A stretch of DNA of 64,000 nucleotides from Methanococcoides orientis (GCF_021184045.1 NZ_CP073710.1:1498685-1562684), one strand, 5' to 3'. Shown: positions 18,006 through 28,720, counted from the first letter of the stretch. A program made the numbers and translations. The notes: generated from the letters alone by a model not told the origin.

Positions 18006-18785
18006 TCAGACCTTGACCCTCTGACTGCTGGAACTCCTCTTGTAGTTCCCAAACTCTGAATCCAGCAATAGGGAACCGTTCAGCACAGGACCGTCCTTAC
18101 ATACCCTCAGACCTTCATGGTCCATACAGCAGGCACCACACACACCAATTGCACATTTGAAGTACCTGTGGAGACTGAACTCTGCACGGTCATGTACACC
18201 CTTTTCCTCCAGCATCTTGAGGACATTGAACATCATGATCTCAGGTCCGCACACACATATGCGATCGTACTCGGAAACATCCATGTCGGCCAGAACAGTT
18301 GTGACAAAGCCGCATGTTCCGGCAGAACCATCGTCTGTTGTCAGGTGTACATCTCCCGCTTCAGAAAACCTCTGTTCAAAAACAAGCTCGGATGCAGTCC
18401 TTGCACCGAGTATCGTTGTGACCTTTGCGCCCACCGAAATAGCTTCATCGGCAAGCGGACCAAGCGGTGCAACCCCCACACCGCCGGCGATTATCAAAAT
18501 ATTCTCATCCTTTGCAGGTAATGTGAAGCCCTTTCCGAAAGGACCACGAAGACCGACGGAATCGCCTTCCTTCATCTCAAAGAGACGTGATGTAGCATCG
18601 CCTACTTTCTGTACAGTTATCCCGTTCTTGAAGGAGCATCCCATAGGGACCTCATCCACACCGCGTACCCACACCATCACGAACTGTCCTGGCTGGGCAT
18701 CATCGAGAGATGTATCAAAACGGAATGTCCTGATCGAAGGAGTTTCCTCTATGATCTTTGTTATCTTTGAATTAATTGGACGCAT
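18006..18785 (-). CDS. pyrK: Dihydroorotate dehydrogenase electron-transfer subunit (PyrK)
   Basis: 259 residues. N-terminal FAD domain ([18 protein letters not shown]), NAD-binding part with [17 protein letters not shown], and a C-terminal 2Fe-2S cluster in [21 protein letters not shown] (four Cys). It passes electrons from dihydroorotate oxidation by PyrD through FAD and the iron-sulfur cluster to NAD. Its start overlaps the pyrD stop by one base. Confidence 0.93.
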   Translation of the reverse strand: MRPINSKITKIIEETPSIRTFRFDTSLDDAQPGQFVMVWVRGVDEVPMGCSFKNGITVQKVGDATSRLFEMKEGDSVGLRGPFGKGFTLPAKDENILIIAGGVGVAPLGPLADEAISVGAKVTTILGARTASELVFEQRFSEAGDVHLTTDDGSAGTCGFVTTVLADMDVSEYDRICVCGPEIMMFNVLKMLEEKGVHDRAEFSLHRYFKCAIGVCGACCMDHEGLRVCKDGPVLNGSLLLDSEFGNYKRSSSSQRVKV

Positions 18786-19687
18786 TAGATCACCTCATGG
18801 GCAAGGCCTGTAATATCTTCAACACCGGCATAACCGTTGTTCTGCAGGAACTGCTCTATACCTGTCGCAATGTCTGCAAAAACCTCTACACCTTCATGGA
18901 CAGCAGAACCGATCTGGACAGCACTTGCGCCTGCCATTATCATTTCCACTGCATCTTCCCATGTGGACACCCCGCCAACTCCTATGACAGGAATTTCAAG
19001 TGCTTCATAAAGATCATAGACACATTTGATAGCTACAGGCTTGACCGCAGAACCGGAAAGCCCTCCGAACCTGTTGCCGAGTATAGGATAGCCGGAATTG
19101 ATGTCAATTGCCATTCCGCGCAAGGTATTGATCGCTACGACCGCAGCGGCACCGCCATTCTCAGCGGCTTTGCCTATTGATTTAATATCAGTAACGTTTG
19201 GCGTCAGCTTTACCCAGACAGGCACATCCACTACATCACATACAGCAGCAGTGATCGATTCCACCATACAGGAATCGGTCCCGATGGTTGCACCGTAACC
19301 TTCCGCATGGGGACAGCTGACATTAAGTTCAAAAGCATCAGGTTTTGAATCTGCCAGACCTTCTGCAACCCTTACAAATTCCTCGGCATTACCACCGAAG
19401 ATGCTTGCTATCACAGGAACATCAGCACCTTCTTTTGCGATCTTGATCTCATTATCGAAATCAGCATAGGAAGGATTGGGCAGACCCATAGCATTCAAAA
19501 AGCCACATTCCAGCTTGACCATACTGGGATTTGGGTGTCCGGCCTTCGGTTCCGGTCCAATGGATTTTGTCACCACTGCACCTGCACCGGAATTAGCCAT
19601 GCGTACAAGAGAAGCACCTGTAGTTCCCATTATACCTGATGCAAGTATTGTGGGATTCCTGAATTCAATGCCTGTGATCTTAACCAT
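18785..19687 (-). CDS. pyrD: Dihydroorotate dehydrogenase B catalytic subunit (PyrD)
   Basis: 300 residues of the class 1B type. FMN barrel motifs: [24 protein letters not shown], the active-site base in [13 protein letters not shown] (Cys, as in class 1 enzymes), [25 protein letters not shown] and [14 protein letters not shown] with [10 protein letters not shown]. It oxidises dihydroorotate to orotate in UMP synthesis. Only 22 bases separate it from hemC, so it may be read from the heme operon. Confidence 0.95.
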   Translation of the reverse strand: MVKITGIEFRNPTILASGIMGTTGASLVRMANSGAGAVVTKSIGPEPKAGHPNPSMVKLECGFLNAMGLPNPSYADFDNEIKIAKEGADVPVIASIFGGNAEEFVRVAEGLADSKPDAFELNVSCPHAEGYGATIGTDSCMVESITAAVCDVVDVPVWVKLTPNVTDIKSIGKAAENGGAAAVVAINTLRGMAIDINSGYPILGNRFGGLSGSAVKPVAIKCVYDLYEALEIPVIGVGGVSTWEDAVEMIMAGASAVQIGSAVHEGVEVFADIATGIEQFLQNNGYAGVEDITGLAHEVI

Positions 19688-19709
19688 AATATTTCACATC
19701 CGATGCGGA

Positions 19710-20639
19710 TCACTCGTCGTCACAGCCGGACAACTGACACACAGCATCACGGACAAGTTCCTTACCGCCCATTTCCACCAGCAATCTTCCAATACTGGCA
19801 GCATGTTCACGGTAGTTCTTCATAGGGATCATCTCGTCGATACGCACTTCATTTGTGCCATCGAGTGATAATACTTCCACAAGCACATGGATCTCATCGC
19901 CATCTTCGCTCACACGTGCGAACGAACCGATAGGAACAACACAACCGCCTTCGACATCAGTTATCACTATACGTTCAACTTCGGTCTCGATCCTTGAGAT
20001 CTCATGGTTCAGAACAGAGCATGCATTTTCAGCTTCTCCACCGGTCCTTGTAACAACAACGATAGTACCCTGGTTTGCAGAAGGACAGAACATCTCAGGA
20101 GGAAGGCGATGGACATCCATTTCCCATCCCATACGCTGCAAGCCTGCCTCGGCAAGCAATATTCCGTCATACAAACCATCTTCAAGTTTCTTTATGCGTG
20201 TGTTAATGTTACCGCGAAGATCCTGTACATTGAGGTCAGGACGGAAACGCAGAAGCTGTGCACGCCTGCGCATTGAGCTCGTGCCGATCACTGCACCATC
20301 CGGAAGGTCATCCAGTGTCGAACCATCCATTGTAAGAAGTACATCATGAGGAGAATCGCGCTTCAGAACTGCTGCAAGAGCAAGCTCAGGAGGTCTTACT
20401 GTAGGAAGATCTTTCATTGAGTGGACTGCGATGTCCACTTCACCCTCGATCATCCTGTCGTCAAGTTCACGGACAAAGGCACCCACACCAGCAACCTCAT
20501 GGAGCGGGCGATCTGTGAAGACATCTCCTGATGTCTTAATGATCTCTCTTTCCAGTTCATGCCCACGTTCTTCAAGCATTTTGGTCACAAGGTCTGCCTG
20601 GGCAATGGCAAGAGCACTTCCACGGGTTCCTAGTATCAT
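19710..20639 (-). CDS. hemC: Porphobilinogen deaminase (HemC)
   Basis: 309 residues. LGTRGSALAIAQADLV at the N-terminus, VHSMKDLPTVRP, IGTSSMRRRAQLLRFRPDLNVQDLRGNINTR-type core (given here in two family blocks, residues about 125-155), and the cofactor cysteine in VEGGCVVPIG. It polymerises four porphobilinogen molecules to hydroxymethylbilane on its dipyrromethane cofactor. Fourth of four consecutive hem genes (A-B-L-C); uroporphyrinogen III synthase, the next enzyme, is absent from the window. Confidence 0.95.
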   Translation of the reverse strand: MILGTRGSALAIAQADLVTKMLEERGHELEREIIKTSGDVFTDRPLHEVAGVGAFVRELDDRMIEGEVDIAVHSMKDLPTVRPPELALAAVLKRDSPHDVLLTMDGSTLDDLPDGAVIGTSSMRRRAQLLRFRPDLNVQDLRGNINTRIKKLEDGLYDGILLAEAGLQRMGWEMDVHRLPPEMFCPSANQGTIVVVTRTGGEAENACSVLNHEISRIETEVERIVITDVEGGCVVPIGSFARVSEDGDEIHVLVEVLSLDGTNEVRIDEMIPMKNYREHAASIGRLLVEMGGKELVRDAVCQLSGCDDE

Positions 20640-20664
20640 AATTATTGCTCCTCTATTATTGGAA

Positions 20665-21933
20665 TTATTTCAGGTTAGTTGCATATGCATCGAGGGTCTT
20701 CTCAATGTCTTCCTCTGTGTGTGCCATTGAAAGGAAGTTCGTCTCGAACTGGGATGGGGGCAGGAACACTCCGCTGTCCAGCATGTTATGGAAGAACTGC
20801 ACGTAACCTTCCTTATCGCATTTGAGAACATCCTGGTAGTTCAGAGGCATGTCACCGAAGAACACCTTGAACATTGAACCAATGCCACCAACATTATAAT
20901 CAAGTCCCTTGTCAGCAATGATATCTGAAAGGTTAGAACGCATCATATTTCCGGTTGCTTCAAGCTTTTCATGGACCTTTTCCTTTTCCAGTACATCAAG
21001 GGCTGCAATACCAGCTGCAACTGATGCAGGACTGCCACTGAAAGTACCTGCCTGGTAAACCGGACCTGAGGGGGATATCATATCAATTATCTCGCGCTTA
21101 CCACCGAAAACACCGATAGGAAGTCCGCCACCTACGATCTTTCCAAGGGTTGTCATGTCAGGTGTGACACCAAAGTACTCCTGTGCACCACCCATTGCAA
21201 GCCTGAAACCGGTGATAACCTCATCGAAGATAAGGACAACATCGTTCTCTTCTGTGACCTTTCGGACCTCTTTCAGGTAATCGCCCTGCGGAAGTATGGG
21301 ACCGATGTTACCAAGCACAGGTTCCATAATTACCGCAGCCATATCATCCTGGTTGGACTCGATGACCTCGGTCATTGCCTCAATATCATTGTAAGCGACC
21401 TGAAGAGTGTTCTTTGTAAAATCTGCAGGGATACCAAGGGAATCCGGCTCACCATGCGTGGTAGCTCCGGATCCTGCTTTTACAAGCACAGCATCGTGTG
21501 CACCGTGGAACCCACCCTCTATCTTGATAAACTTGTTCTTTCTCGTAAATCCACGGGCAGCCCTAAGGGCACTCATGGTAGCTTCAGTGCCCGTTGAGAT
21601 GAATCTCAGCATATCGATGCTTGGGTAGAGGGATGCGATCTTCTCTGCAAGGGTCACCTCAAGCTGAGTTGGAGTTCCGTAAAGCCAGCCTTTATCGAGC
21701 TGATCGATGATTGCCTGCCTGATAACAGGATTTGCATGTCCCAGAATCTTAGGTCCGTATGCAAGACAGTAATCGATGTACTCATTACCATCAACATCAG
21801 TGATACGGGAACCGTTAGCTGACTCTGTGTAGAACGGGTAAGGCTTGATAGCACGTACCGGACTGCTCACACCACCTGGAAGAAGCGTTTTTGCCTTGTC
21901 GAAGAGATCCTTGGATTTGTCTAAAGTAACCAT
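20665..21933 (-). CDS. hemL: Glutamate-1-semialdehyde 2,1-aminomutase (HemL)
   Basis: 422 residues. PLP class III aminotransferase fold: [68 protein letters not shown] and the PLP lysine in [18 protein letters not shown]. It converts glutamate-1-semialdehyde to 5-aminolevulinate, the second step of the C5 pathway. It lies 130 bases after hemB, the largest gap in the operon, where I see no clear promoter. Confidence 0.96.
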   Translation of the reverse strand: MVTLDKSKDLFDKAKTLLPGGVSSPVRAIKPYPFYTESANGSRITDVDGNEYIDYCLAYGPKILGHANPVIRQAIIDQLDKGWLYGTPTQLEVTLAEKIASLYPSIDMLRFISTGTEATMSALRAARGFTRKNKFIKIEGGFHGAHDAVLVKAGSGATTHGEPDSLGIPADFTKNTLQVAYNDIEAMTEVIESNQDDMAAVIMEPVLGNIGPILPQGDYLKEVRKVTEENDVVLIFDEVITGFRLAMGGAQEYFGVTPDMTTLGKIVGGGLPIGVFGGKREIIDMISPSGPVYQAGTFSGSPASVAAGIAALDVLEKEKVHEKLEATGNMMRSNLSDIIADKGLDYNVGGIGSMFKVFFGDMPLNYQDVLKCDKEGYVQFFHNMLDSGVFLPPSQFETNFLSMAHTEEDIEKTLDAYATNLK

Positions 21934-22063
21934 GATAACACCATTTGAAATTTGATCTGTAGATTATATTAAGATGAACTTGTTAAGATTAAATTATTAA
22001 GATGGATTGATCAGGGGTATTAAATTCCTGACCAATAGAACCATCAATTGAAACTGTTCTCTA

Positions 22064-23038
22064 TTATTTCAACATCCTTGCAAGATCCTTTGCAAAATAT
22101 GTCAGGATCATGTCAGCACCTGCACGCTTGATGGAAAGCAATGATTCATGCATAACTTGCTTCTCGTCCAGCCAGCCTTTTTCCGCTGCTGCCTTGAGCA
22201 TTGAATACTCACCACTGACATTGTATGCAGCTGTAGGCATCTTGAACTCGTGCTTGATACGATAGATAATATCAAGATAAGGCAATGCCGGCTTGACCAT
22301 CACCATGTCAGCACCTTCGAGTATGTCCAGTTCAACTTCGCGGATAGCCTCATCGGAATTTGCAGGGTCCATCTGATAGGCTGAACGATCCCCGAACTGG
22401 AATCCGGAATCTGCTGCATCCCTGAAAGGACCATAGAATGCTGAAGAATATTTGGCTGCATAGGACATTATAGGAGTGTTCTTGAAGTTATCATCATCCA
22501 GAGCCGTACGAATAGCACCGATCATACCGTCCATCATACCTGAAGGTGCTACAATGTCAGCACCTGCATTCGCATGACTTGCAGCGATCTTGCCCAGAAT
22601 GTCAAGGGTCGGGTCATTGAGAACCTCTTCGGTCTCAAAGTCCACAACACCACAATGACCATGGCTTGTGTATTCACACATGCAGACATCAGTGATGACC
22701 ACCATGTCCTTTCCAAGGTCTTCCTTGATAGCACGGACAGCCTGCTGGACAATGTCCTCATCGCCATAGGAACAGGTGCCAGTCTCATCCTTGTGCTCCG
22801 GGATACCGAAAAGTACCACTGCAGGAATTCCAAGATCTGCTGCATCCTTTGCATCATCAACAACCTTATCCAGAGGCAAACGCTGGACACCGGGCATAGA
22901 TGACACATCCACAGTAGAATCAATGGTCTCATCCACGAACATAGGATATATCAAGTCGTTAGCGCTAAGTTCGGTCTCCCGAACCAGATCACGTATCTTA
23001 CCACTTCTTAACCTTCGCATTCTAACATGTGGGAACAT
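22064..23038 (-). CDS. hemB: Delta-aminolevulinic acid dehydratase (HemB)
   Basis: 324 residues. The cysteine metal site is in [15 protein letters not shown] (three Cys, the zinc-type enzyme), the first Schiff-base lysine in [18 protein letters not shown] and the second in [14 protein letters not shown]. It condenses two ALA molecules to porphobilinogen. It starts 11 bases after the hemA stop. Confidence 0.95.
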   Translation of the reverse strand: MFPHVRMRRLRSGKIRDLVRETELSANDLIYPMFVDETIDSTVDVSSMPGVQRLPLDKVVDDAKDAADLGIPAVVLFGIPEHKDETGTCSYGDEDIVQQAVRAIKEDLGKDMVVITDVCMCEYTSHGHCGVVDFETEEVLNDPTLDILGKIAASHANAGADIVAPSGMMDGMIGAIRTALDDDNFKNTPIMSYAAKYSSAFYGPFRDAADSGFQFGDRSAYQMDPANSDEAIREVELDILEGADMVMVKPALPYLDIIYRIKHEFKMPTAAYNVSGEYSMLKAAAEKGWLDEKQVMHESLLSIKRAGADMILTYFAKDLARMLK

Positions 23039-23049
23039 AGTATCAACTC

Positions 23050-24318
23050 TTAATTTTTAGCATCATTGCTCTTCTTAATCGGACTGATATCAAATAAACG
23101 GGATACAGAATCTAAAAACTCTTCATCATCGTATTCAGCGGCATTGCGTAATTTTTTGGTCGGCTCTGCCAGGATCTTGTTTGTAATAGCACGGGTAAGG
23201 TCCACAAGCACCTTGCGTTCAAAGTCACCAATCGTATGATAGGCACTCAGCCTGTTAATAGCGTGCTCCATCTCGGTTTCTCTCAAACCATAGGAATTGC
23301 TGTAAAGCTTCGAAATAATAACATCTGCTTTCTGACGCTTATATTGAGCCTGAAGAAGTTCGAACTCCTGTTCAACTATGACCTCTGCTTTCTTGGCCTC
23401 TACCATCCTCATCTGAAGATTTTTCTCATTTATGACACGCAGACCGTCAATATTGCGAAGAATTACATGAGGGATCTCTTCTACCAAAGGATCAATGTCT
23501 CTCGGGCTTGCAATATCAATAAGCAGAAGCTCGTTCGTACGTCCATCCATTATCTTCTCGACAATGTCCTTCTTCAGGACATAATGTGGAGCAGAAGTAG
23601 CACTTATCACCACATCAGCTGCAGAAACATATTTTTCAAGCTGGTCAAACATGACAGCTTCGCCACCAAGCTCTACTGCAAGATCCTTTGCTTTCTCGTA
23701 GGTACGATTTGCAATATAGATCACATTCATGTCCCTGTGTGCAAGAGCCCTTGTGACCAGAGTACCCATTTCCCCGGTACCAACTACAAGGATATTCTTG
23801 TCATTGAGACCATGCAGGATATCATCGGCAAGATCAACAGCTGCAGAAGCAATGGAAACCGCCCCCCTGTTGATGAAGGTCTCGGTACGTACCCTCTTGC
23901 CAACCTGAATAGCCTTGCTGAAAGCCGTATCCAGCACCTTACCTACAGTACCAGCCTTTTTTGCAACCAGGAACAGGTCTTTCATCTGACCCAGGATCTG
24001 AGCTTCTCCAATTATCATGGACTCAAGCCCGGAAGCAAGTCTGAGGAGGTGTCTTAAAGATTCATCATGGTCATAGAACTCCACGATATTTGCTGACACG
24101 CCCATCTCCTTGGCATAATGGAACAGAACACTGCTACCCTTTGAGGAAACAACATATATTTCCACACGATTGCATGTCTTAAGAACCGCACACTCATAGA
24201 CAAGTTCATTTGAGTATAGCTGATTCAGGACGAGATCAAGGTCCCCATGCCAGGAATCTTCCATTTCCTCAACAGTAGCCTTGGCATGTGTAATGACCAT
24301 ACTTGATATCTCTGTCAC
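23050..24318 (-). CDS. hemA: Glutamyl-tRNA reductase (HemA)
   Basis: About 422 residues starting at GTG 24318 (V-T-E-I-S-S-M-V), which has a good GGAGG site 6 bases upstream; a TTG at 24333 is the only earlier choice. The catalytic cysteine is in [13 protein letters not shown], followed by [15 protein letters not shown], and an NADPH domain with [15 protein letters not shown]; a C-terminal dimerisation helix bundle ends the protein. It reduces glutamyl-tRNA to glutamate-1-semialdehyde, the committed and usually regulated step. Confidence 0.95.
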   Translation of the reverse strand: MTEISSMVITHAKATVEEMEDSWHGDLDLVLNQLYSNELVYECAVLKTCNRVEIYVVSSKGSSVLFHYAKEMGVSANIVEFYDHDESLRHLLRLASGLESMIIGEAQILGQMKDLFLVAKKAGTVGKVLDTAFSKAIQVGKRVRTETFINRGAVSIASAAVDLADDILHGLNDKNILVVGTGEMGTLVTRALAHRDMNVIYIANRTYEKAKDLAVELGGEAVMFDQLEKYVSAADVVISATSAPHYVLKKDIVEKIMDGRTNELLLIDIASPRDIDPLVEEIPHVILRNIDGLRVINEKNLQMRMVEAKKAEVIVEQEFELLQAQYKRQKADVIISKLYSNSYGLRETEMEHAINRLSAYHTIGDFERKVLVDLTRAITNKILAEPTKKLRNAAEYDDEEFLDSVSRLFDISPIKKSNDAKN

Positions 24319-24410
24319 AGTGAACCTCCACAATGAACGTGCATTAGATGTAGCATACCTTCATGAACACGAACATCGGACTTAAATTTAATGTAATGTT
24401 CCATATAATA

Positions 24411-25091
24411 TCAACCTTTCTTGCTTATGTGCTCCTGAACTATACCATATGCTATATTATACCCTTTTTCATATGAAATTTCAAGAGCTTCCCATACTGA
24501 CCGATCTTCAAGAATCTCCCAGAGAATAGCCTTTCTTGTCTTTTGCTCTGCAACTTTACCCTTTAGGAGAGTTCGAACCTGATCCTGCAGTTTGATCATA
24601 TCCCCATACTGAGGAGTGATAAAAGTTTCTATTTTCCTGCGAGTGTATTTGGATACTGCAGGACTGGAACCAAGTGTGGAAATACCAATGGTCAGGCCCC
24701 CCCTCTTAATTACAGAAGGAATGACCACATCATCTGCCATATCAACGCGATTGACCAATGCACCTGCTCTGCGGGCGAATTCTGCTATTCGATCATTCAA
24801 CTCAACCATGTTGGTTGCGGGAATAACGAGGAACGCACCCATGACAAGCTCTTCAAGCTTTTCGTCTGATACGGATAAAAGGTCCATGGAAACCAGATCC
24901 ACAGAAGATGAAGATGCAAGGTCCCGAAGCTCAGAAACGAAGTCCGCACTCACAACCATAGTATGTGCATACTCCGAAAACAGGTATGCTTTGCGAAGAC
25001 CCACAGAGCCCCCACCAAAGATGATCACTTTCCTGTCATTTAGATCAATGAAAAGTGGCAAATAGCTACGACTATCGGTTTGTTCGGCCAT
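24411..25091 (-). CDS. sirC: Precorrin-2 dehydrogenase / siroheme synthase (SirC, Met8-like)
   Basis: 226 residues: an N-terminal NAD-binding domain (KVIIFGGGSVGLRKAYLF), VIPATNMVELNDRIAEF, VNRVDMADDVVIPSVIKRGGLTIGISTLGSSPAVSKY-type core (residues about 110-150, given in summary) and a small helical C-terminal domain. It oxidises precorrin-2 to sirohydrochlorin; some members also insert iron. No methyltransferase domain is fused, so a separate uroporphyrinogen III methyltransferase is needed elsewhere. It abuts ahbB with no gap. Confidence 0.9.
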   Translation of the reverse strand: MAEQTDSRSYLPLFIDLNDRKVIIFGGGSVGLRKAYLFSEYAHTMVVSADFVSELRDLASSSSVDLVSMDLLSVSDEKLEELVMGAFLVIPATNMVELNDRIAEFARRAGALVNRVDMADDVVIPSVIKRGGLTIGISTLGSSPAVSKYTRRKIETFITPQYGDMIKLQDQVRTLLKGKVAEQKTRKAILWEILEDRSVWEALEISYEKGYNIAYGIVQEHISKKG

Positions 25092-25571
25092 TCACAACCT
25101 CACACCGGTCTTTTTAAACTCGCGAACACTGTAAAGGAGATTGTAATCAGTGATGCCGGTGGCCTTTGATATCTCCTGGGCAACGTATTCACAATCTTCC
25201 TTTGTATAGGAATGTACCATGGTGAAAAGGTTGTAAGGCCAATCAGGATAACGTGGTCTTTCGTAACAGTGAGTAACCTCAGTAAAACCTGCCATAACAG
25301 CACCCACTTCTTCAACACGCTCGTCAGGAACATTCCAGGTACACATTGCATTTGCAGTGATCCCAATCGCACGATGACCGATGGATGCACCAAATCTGCG
25401 AATAAAGCCATTTTTCTGAAGTTGTTCTATCCTGCAGATAACCTCATCCTCAGCTATCCCCAGTTCTTCTGCTACCATAGCAAAAGGCGAATGAACAAAT
25501 GGTATACCATCCTGAGTTAGCTTGAGAAGACGAGTATCGATCTCATCCATGACAACATTATCATTTGACAT
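25092..25571 (-). CDS. ahbB: Siroheme decarboxylase subunit AhbB
   Basis: 159 residues with an Lrp/AsnC-like layout: an N-terminal winged helix ([20 protein letters not shown]) and a C-terminal ferredoxin-like domain. The signature [20 protein letters not shown] holds the residues thought to act in decarboxylation and heme binding. With AhbA it removes two carboxyl groups from siroheme to give 12,18-didecarboxysiroheme in the archaeal heme pathway. It overlaps ahbA by 11 bases. Being Lrp-like it could also be read as a regulator, but the pairing and the genes downstream favour the enzyme. Confidence 0.92.
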   Translation of the reverse strand: MSNDNVVMDEIDTRLLKLTQDGIPFVHSPFAMVAEELGIAEDEVICRIEQLQKNGFIRRFGASIGHRAIGITANAMCTWNVPDERVEEVGAVMAGFTEVTHCYERPRYPDWPYNLFTMVHSYTKEDCEYVAQEISKATGITDYNLLYSVREFKKTGVRL

Positions 25572-26016
25572 CGAATTTCACCCCGATCTTAAAAAGGCGC
25601 TTTGTAGGCAGGTTGATCAGCGGACAGCCGGTCTCTTCCTGAAGGTCATTTATAATCTGCTCCAGACGTTCCTTGTTAGCAGCAGACACTGTAAACCATA
25701 TATTATAATCTGCCTGGCGCAAATAGTTATGGGAAACTTCCTGATGTTGATTGATAAGCTCTGCGATCTCATCGATCTTTGATTCAGGAGCTTTTAATGC
25801 AACAAGAGTACTGATCCCACCTACTCTTTTTGTGTTGATAACAGGACCAATTCGGCGCACTGCACCTTCTTCATTTAAACGGCCCATACGCTCCAGCAGT
25901 TCCTCTTCAGAGATACCCAGTTGAAAGCTCATTTTTTCAAATGGATGAACATCAAGTGGAAAATCCAGCTGGATCAGATTAAGGATATCCTTATCAATAT
26001 CATCAAGTTGTATCAT
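25561..26016 (-). CDS. ahbA: Siroheme decarboxylase subunit AhbA
   Basis: About 151 residues from ATG 26016 ([16 protein letters not shown]), with GGTG 9 bases upstream; an upstream in-frame start at 26031 is less likely. Same Lrp-like fold as AhbB, with [19 protein letters not shown] at the corresponding active site. It forms a heterodimer with AhbB. First gene of the minus-strand tetrapyrrole operon, divergent from the archaellin genes over a 270-base AT-rich gap. Confidence 0.92.
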   Translation of the reverse strand: MIQLDDIDKDILNLIQLDFPLDVHPFEKMSFQLGISEEELLERMGRLNEEGAVRRIGPVINTKRVGGISTLVALKAPESKIDEIAELINQHQEVSHNYLRQADYNIWFTVSAANKERLEQIINDLQEETGCPLINLPTKRLFKIGVKFDVK

Positions 26017-26233
26017 GTAAATGAACACCAAATGTTTTATTTTGTTATGCAGCGAGCTTATTCCACATTATATGGTATAAGATATACATCAGTATAGATG
26101 AATAAAAAATACACTAACGAACTCAGACCGTTGTAACCTTTCCCCCTTCTTGATGTATGTGTTTATATTTGTTTCCTTCCACGTGTGAGAAGCAAATGAT
26201 AGTATATCATCATAATTATACTAATAATCAGAA

Positions 26234-26245
26234 ACATATATAAAC
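26234..26245 (+). promoter_or_regulatory. TATA box of the archaellum operon
   Basis: ACATATATAAAC lies about 41-52 bases before the archaellin ATG at 26286. This gives a transcription start about 25 bases further on and a short leader carrying the GAGGTGA ribosome site at 26273-26279. It is the best promoter-like stretch in the 270-base gap between ahbA and arlB1. Confidence 0.6.
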
Positions 26246-26285
26246 TAGAAAAAACAATGAAATGTCGCCTATGAGGTGACTAAAC

Positions 26286-26843
26286 ATGTGGAAAAATTTT
26301 TCAAAAGATGACAAAGCATTTACAGGACTTGAAGCAGCAATTGTCCTGATTGCCTTTGTAGTCGTGGCAGCTGTTTTCAGCTATGTCATGCTAGGGGCGG
26401 GTTTCTATACAACCCAGAAGAGCCAGGAAGTAGTACACACAGGTGTCCAGCAAGCAAGTAGCAGTGTTGCAGTAGCCGGAGATGTTGTTATTAAAGGCCA
26501 TACGTCTGCCGGAAGTGCAACCGATGTTATATTCTATGTAACAAATACTGCAGGCGGATCTCCTGTAGATCTCAGCAAATCAATGTTGACTTACACGGAT
26601 CCGAATGATTTTGTTGCTAACTGCAGTTGGACAACGAGTTGTACACTTGGAGATGGCGACGACCTTGTTGAGAAAGGTGAAAAATATCAGATTACCGCAG
26701 TTTTGGGTTCTAGTGGAGTTACCCTTCCTACAGTAAATGAACAAATAAAGCTTGAACTCAAGCCACCAGATGGAGCTGTACTGGTACTACAGAGAACAAT
26801 GCCACCAGAAATTGGTATTGGTGAATACCTGACAGTCTATTAA
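26286..26843 (+). CDS. arlB1: Archaellin (major archaellum filament protein), copy 1
   Basis: 185 residues. Class III signal peptide: the charged leader MWKNFSKDDKA precedes FTGLEAAIVLIAFVVVAAVF. Cleavage by the ArlK/FlaK peptidase is expected before the F, as in other Methanomicrobia archaellins that mature to F-[ST]-G-L-E. The N-terminal helix, which builds the filament core, continues to about residue 60; the rest is the surface beta domain. The first 55 residues are almost identical to those of copy 2, whereas the surface domains differ. GAGGTGA ribosome sites stand before both copies. Confidence 0.95.
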   Translation: MWKNFSKDDKAFTGLEAAIVLIAFVVVAAVFSYVMLGAGFYTTQKSQEVVHTGVQQASSSVAVAGDVVIKGHTSAGSATDVIFYVTNTAGGSPVDLSKSMLTYTDPNDFVANCSWTTSCTLGDGDDLVEKGEKYQITAVLGSSGVTLPTVNEQIKLELKPPDGAVLVLQRTMPPEIGIGEYLTVY

Positions 26844-26857
26844 TGAGGTGATTAAAA

Positions 26858-27409
26858 ATGTTTAAAAAATTCTTTAATGATGATAAAGCATTTACTGGTT
26901 TGGAAGCAGCAATCGTTCTGGTCGCATTCGTGGTCGTGGCAGCAGTTTTCAGTTATGTCATGCTCGGAGCAGGTTTCTATACAACCCAGAAGAGCCAAGA
27001 AGTGGTACACACAGGTGTAGCACAGGCAAGTAGCAGTATTGAGATAAGTGGAGACGTTATTGCAGCTGGAGCTAGTGATGAAATTTCAAATGTGACCGTA
27101 TTCCTGCAACTTACTGCAGGAGGTTCAGCAGTTGACATCAACAAAACCATAATCACATACACAGATTCTAGCAACCATGCATCTTACAAATTGTCTGATG
27201 CACAGATGAATATAACCGAGGATCACGGCGGAGACGACGATCTTCTCCTTGAGAAATTTGAGAAATTCGAAGTACTTATTGATATTAGCAGTTATCATAT
27301 AGGTGCAAACGATGAATTCCAGATTGAAATAAAACCACCTGAAGGAGCTTCCTACACTCTGCAGAGGCAGGCACCCCCTCAGATCGATGCAATAATGACA
27401 CTCTATTAA
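26858..27409 (+). CDS. arlB2: Archaellin (archaellum filament protein), copy 2
   Basis: 183 residues with leader MFKKFFNDDKA and the same core helix as copy 1 (FTGLEAAIVLVAFVVVAAVF). The outer domain has its own acidic loop (TEDHGGDDDLLLEKFEKFEV) that could bind metal ions. It starts 14 bases after copy 1. The DNA of the two genes is near-identical over the core and diverges over the outer domain, as expected for a duplication with selection on surface variation. Confidence 0.95.
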   Translation: MFKKFFNDDKAFTGLEAAIVLVAFVVVAAVFSYVMLGAGFYTTQKSQEVVHTGVAQASSSIEISGDVIAAGASDEISNVTVFLQLTAGGSAVDINKTIITYTDSSNHASYKLSDAQMNITEDHGGDDDLLLEKFEKFEVLIDISSYHIGANDEFQIEIKPPEGASYTLQRQAPPQIDAIMTLY

Positions 27410-27417
27410 AGAGTGTC

Positions 27418-27436
27418 TCATCTTTTTTTATTTTTG
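27418..27436 (+). terminator. T-rich terminator after the archaellins
   Basis: A run of T residues (CTTTTTTTATTTTT) starts 9 bases after the arlB2 stop, a typical archaeal U-rich terminator. Partial termination here would leave archaellin mRNA more abundant than that of the motor genes downstream. A 150-base AT-rich gap follows before the D/E gene. Confidence 0.4.
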
Positions 27437-27559
27437 AGATGAAACAAAAGAAAAATATATTAATTAATAGATGTATTATCCTTCCTAAATTATTATCATT
27501 ATTATAATTATTATTATCAAAATTTTTGTATATTTCAATATATTCCAGGTGAGAAAAAA

Positions 27560-28261
27560 ATGGGTGATGCAGAAGGTTTCGACCAGTCAATGATTGATGA
27601 TCTGATGACGAGTGCTGAAGGAGACACCGTAGAATCCAAAGTTGCTGACTTGGAAGCCGAGGTAGCTGAAATTAAAGGTTCTGTTAAAAAGCTCCTCTTG
27701 GATATAAGGGAAACAATGAGCGTTCTTGAGAATCCTTTTCAGAACATTCAGGCAATATCAAATCTTACTGCCCCAGCACCTAATCCGGCCCCTGCAACCC
27801 CCACACCGCCAATAGATGAAATTCCTGATGCTGTCGAGGTTGAACCAGTCCCCCAGAATATTTCCAATATTCCCGATCAAAATATGGAAAATAATGCCAT
27901 GGAGAACAATGATTATGCTCAAAAGGTAAGTAATCTTCCCGATTTTAAGCTTGTAGATCCCCTCTCATTCCATAAGACGATAATATGGGGACGAGAGATG
28001 GTGGAAAAATATGATTCTGAAACTATGCAGGAACTAGTCGAAATATTCTCACTCTTGGGCTACATTCCTGATAACATAAAAGAGATAATACTCAAAATCA
28101 CAAATATCCTTTATGAAAATAATAATCTAGACGAGTCAGTCATGGACCTATACAAGCTTTACCATATACTCAATCCGGAAGATCCAAGCCTTGACTCCAA
28201 GGTACTGGACTTAGTTCTGAATGAAAACGATGCGGAGAAAACATGTCAAGTGAAGTTATAA
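27560..28261 (+). CDS. arlD: Archaellum cytoplasmic component ArlD/E
   Basis: 233 residues. An N-terminal coiled coil (VESKVADLEAEVAEIKGSVK, about 25-55), a proline-rich linker (PAPATPTPPIDEIPD, about 70-85) and a C-terminal archaellum D/E domain (about 130-220, KLVDPLSFHKTIIWGREMVEK ending ILNPEDPSLDSKVLDL). In euryarchaea ArlC/D/E form the ring around the ArlH-ArlI motor and receive the switch signal through CheF. Only one D/E gene occurs in this operon. Its end overlaps arlG by 19 bases. Confidence 0.88.
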   Translation: MGDAEGFDQSMIDDLMTSAEGDTVESKVADLEAEVAEIKGSVKKLLLDIRETMSVLENPFQNIQAISNLTAPAPNPAPATPTPPIDEIPDAVEVEPVPQNISNIPDQNMENNAMENNDYAQKVSNLPDFKLVDPLSFHKTIIWGREMVEKYDSETMQELVEIFSLLGYIPDNIKEIILKITNILYENNNLDESVMDLYKLYHILNPEDPSLDSKVLDLVLNENDAEKTCQVKL

Positions 28262-28716
28262 CTACATCGATACTTTTAATAGCAAGTGTTGTAGCAGTTG
28301 TAGCTTTAATTAGTGCTGTTGTTCCTTCGGTGAATGAGTTGTCACGTTCTTACACTTCTGTTGCAGATGAAATGGGAACTGAGGTCAGAACTGATGTCGA
28401 TATTATATTTATTTCCGCTCAGGGAAATAACGTTTCCGTTTGGATCAAAAATGTTGGTTCCTCCAGGATTCCTTTATCTTATTTTGGAATGAGTGACATA
28501 TTTATTACGTCCTCTTCCAATTACTGGCATCCCGATTTTGAAAGCACATCCAATCCCGCCTGGAATTACACACTTGAAAATGGTGATGGAAATACGTGGG
28601 ACTCAGGTGAAACAATTAAAACAATCATCGAGTTAGATAATCTACCCAGTGATACCTATAACTTAAATTTCGTCCTATACAATGGAGTCTCTGGGTCAGA
28701 TATATTCTCCAAGTGA
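28243..28716 (+). CDS. arlG: Archaellum stator protein ArlG
   Basis: 157 residues: an N-terminal membrane helix (VITTSILLIASVVAVVALIS, about 5-24) followed by a periplasmic beta domain with VRTDVDIIFISAQGNNVSVWI and KNVGSSRIPLSYFG. The T-D-V/F-E/D-I-I ... K-N-x-G-x pattern is that of ArlG, which caps ArlF filaments that tether the motor to the S-layer. Here G precedes F, as in other Methanosarcinales and unlike Methanococcus. Confidence 0.85.
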   Translation: MSSEVITTSILLIASVVAVVALISAVVPSVNELSRSYTSVADEMGTEVRTDVDIIFISAQGNNVSVWIKNVGSSRIPLSYFGMSDIFITSSSNYWHPDFESTSNPAWNYTLENGDGNTWDSGETIKTIIELDNLPSDTYNLNFVLYNGVSGSDIFSK

Positions 28717-28720
28717 TAGC

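Noticed and set aside
25092-26016. Two Lrp/AsnC-type transcription regulators
   Set aside because: The paired genes, the [14 protein letters not shown]-type motif and the adjoining sirC and hem genes identify them as siroheme decarboxylase AhbA/AhbB.
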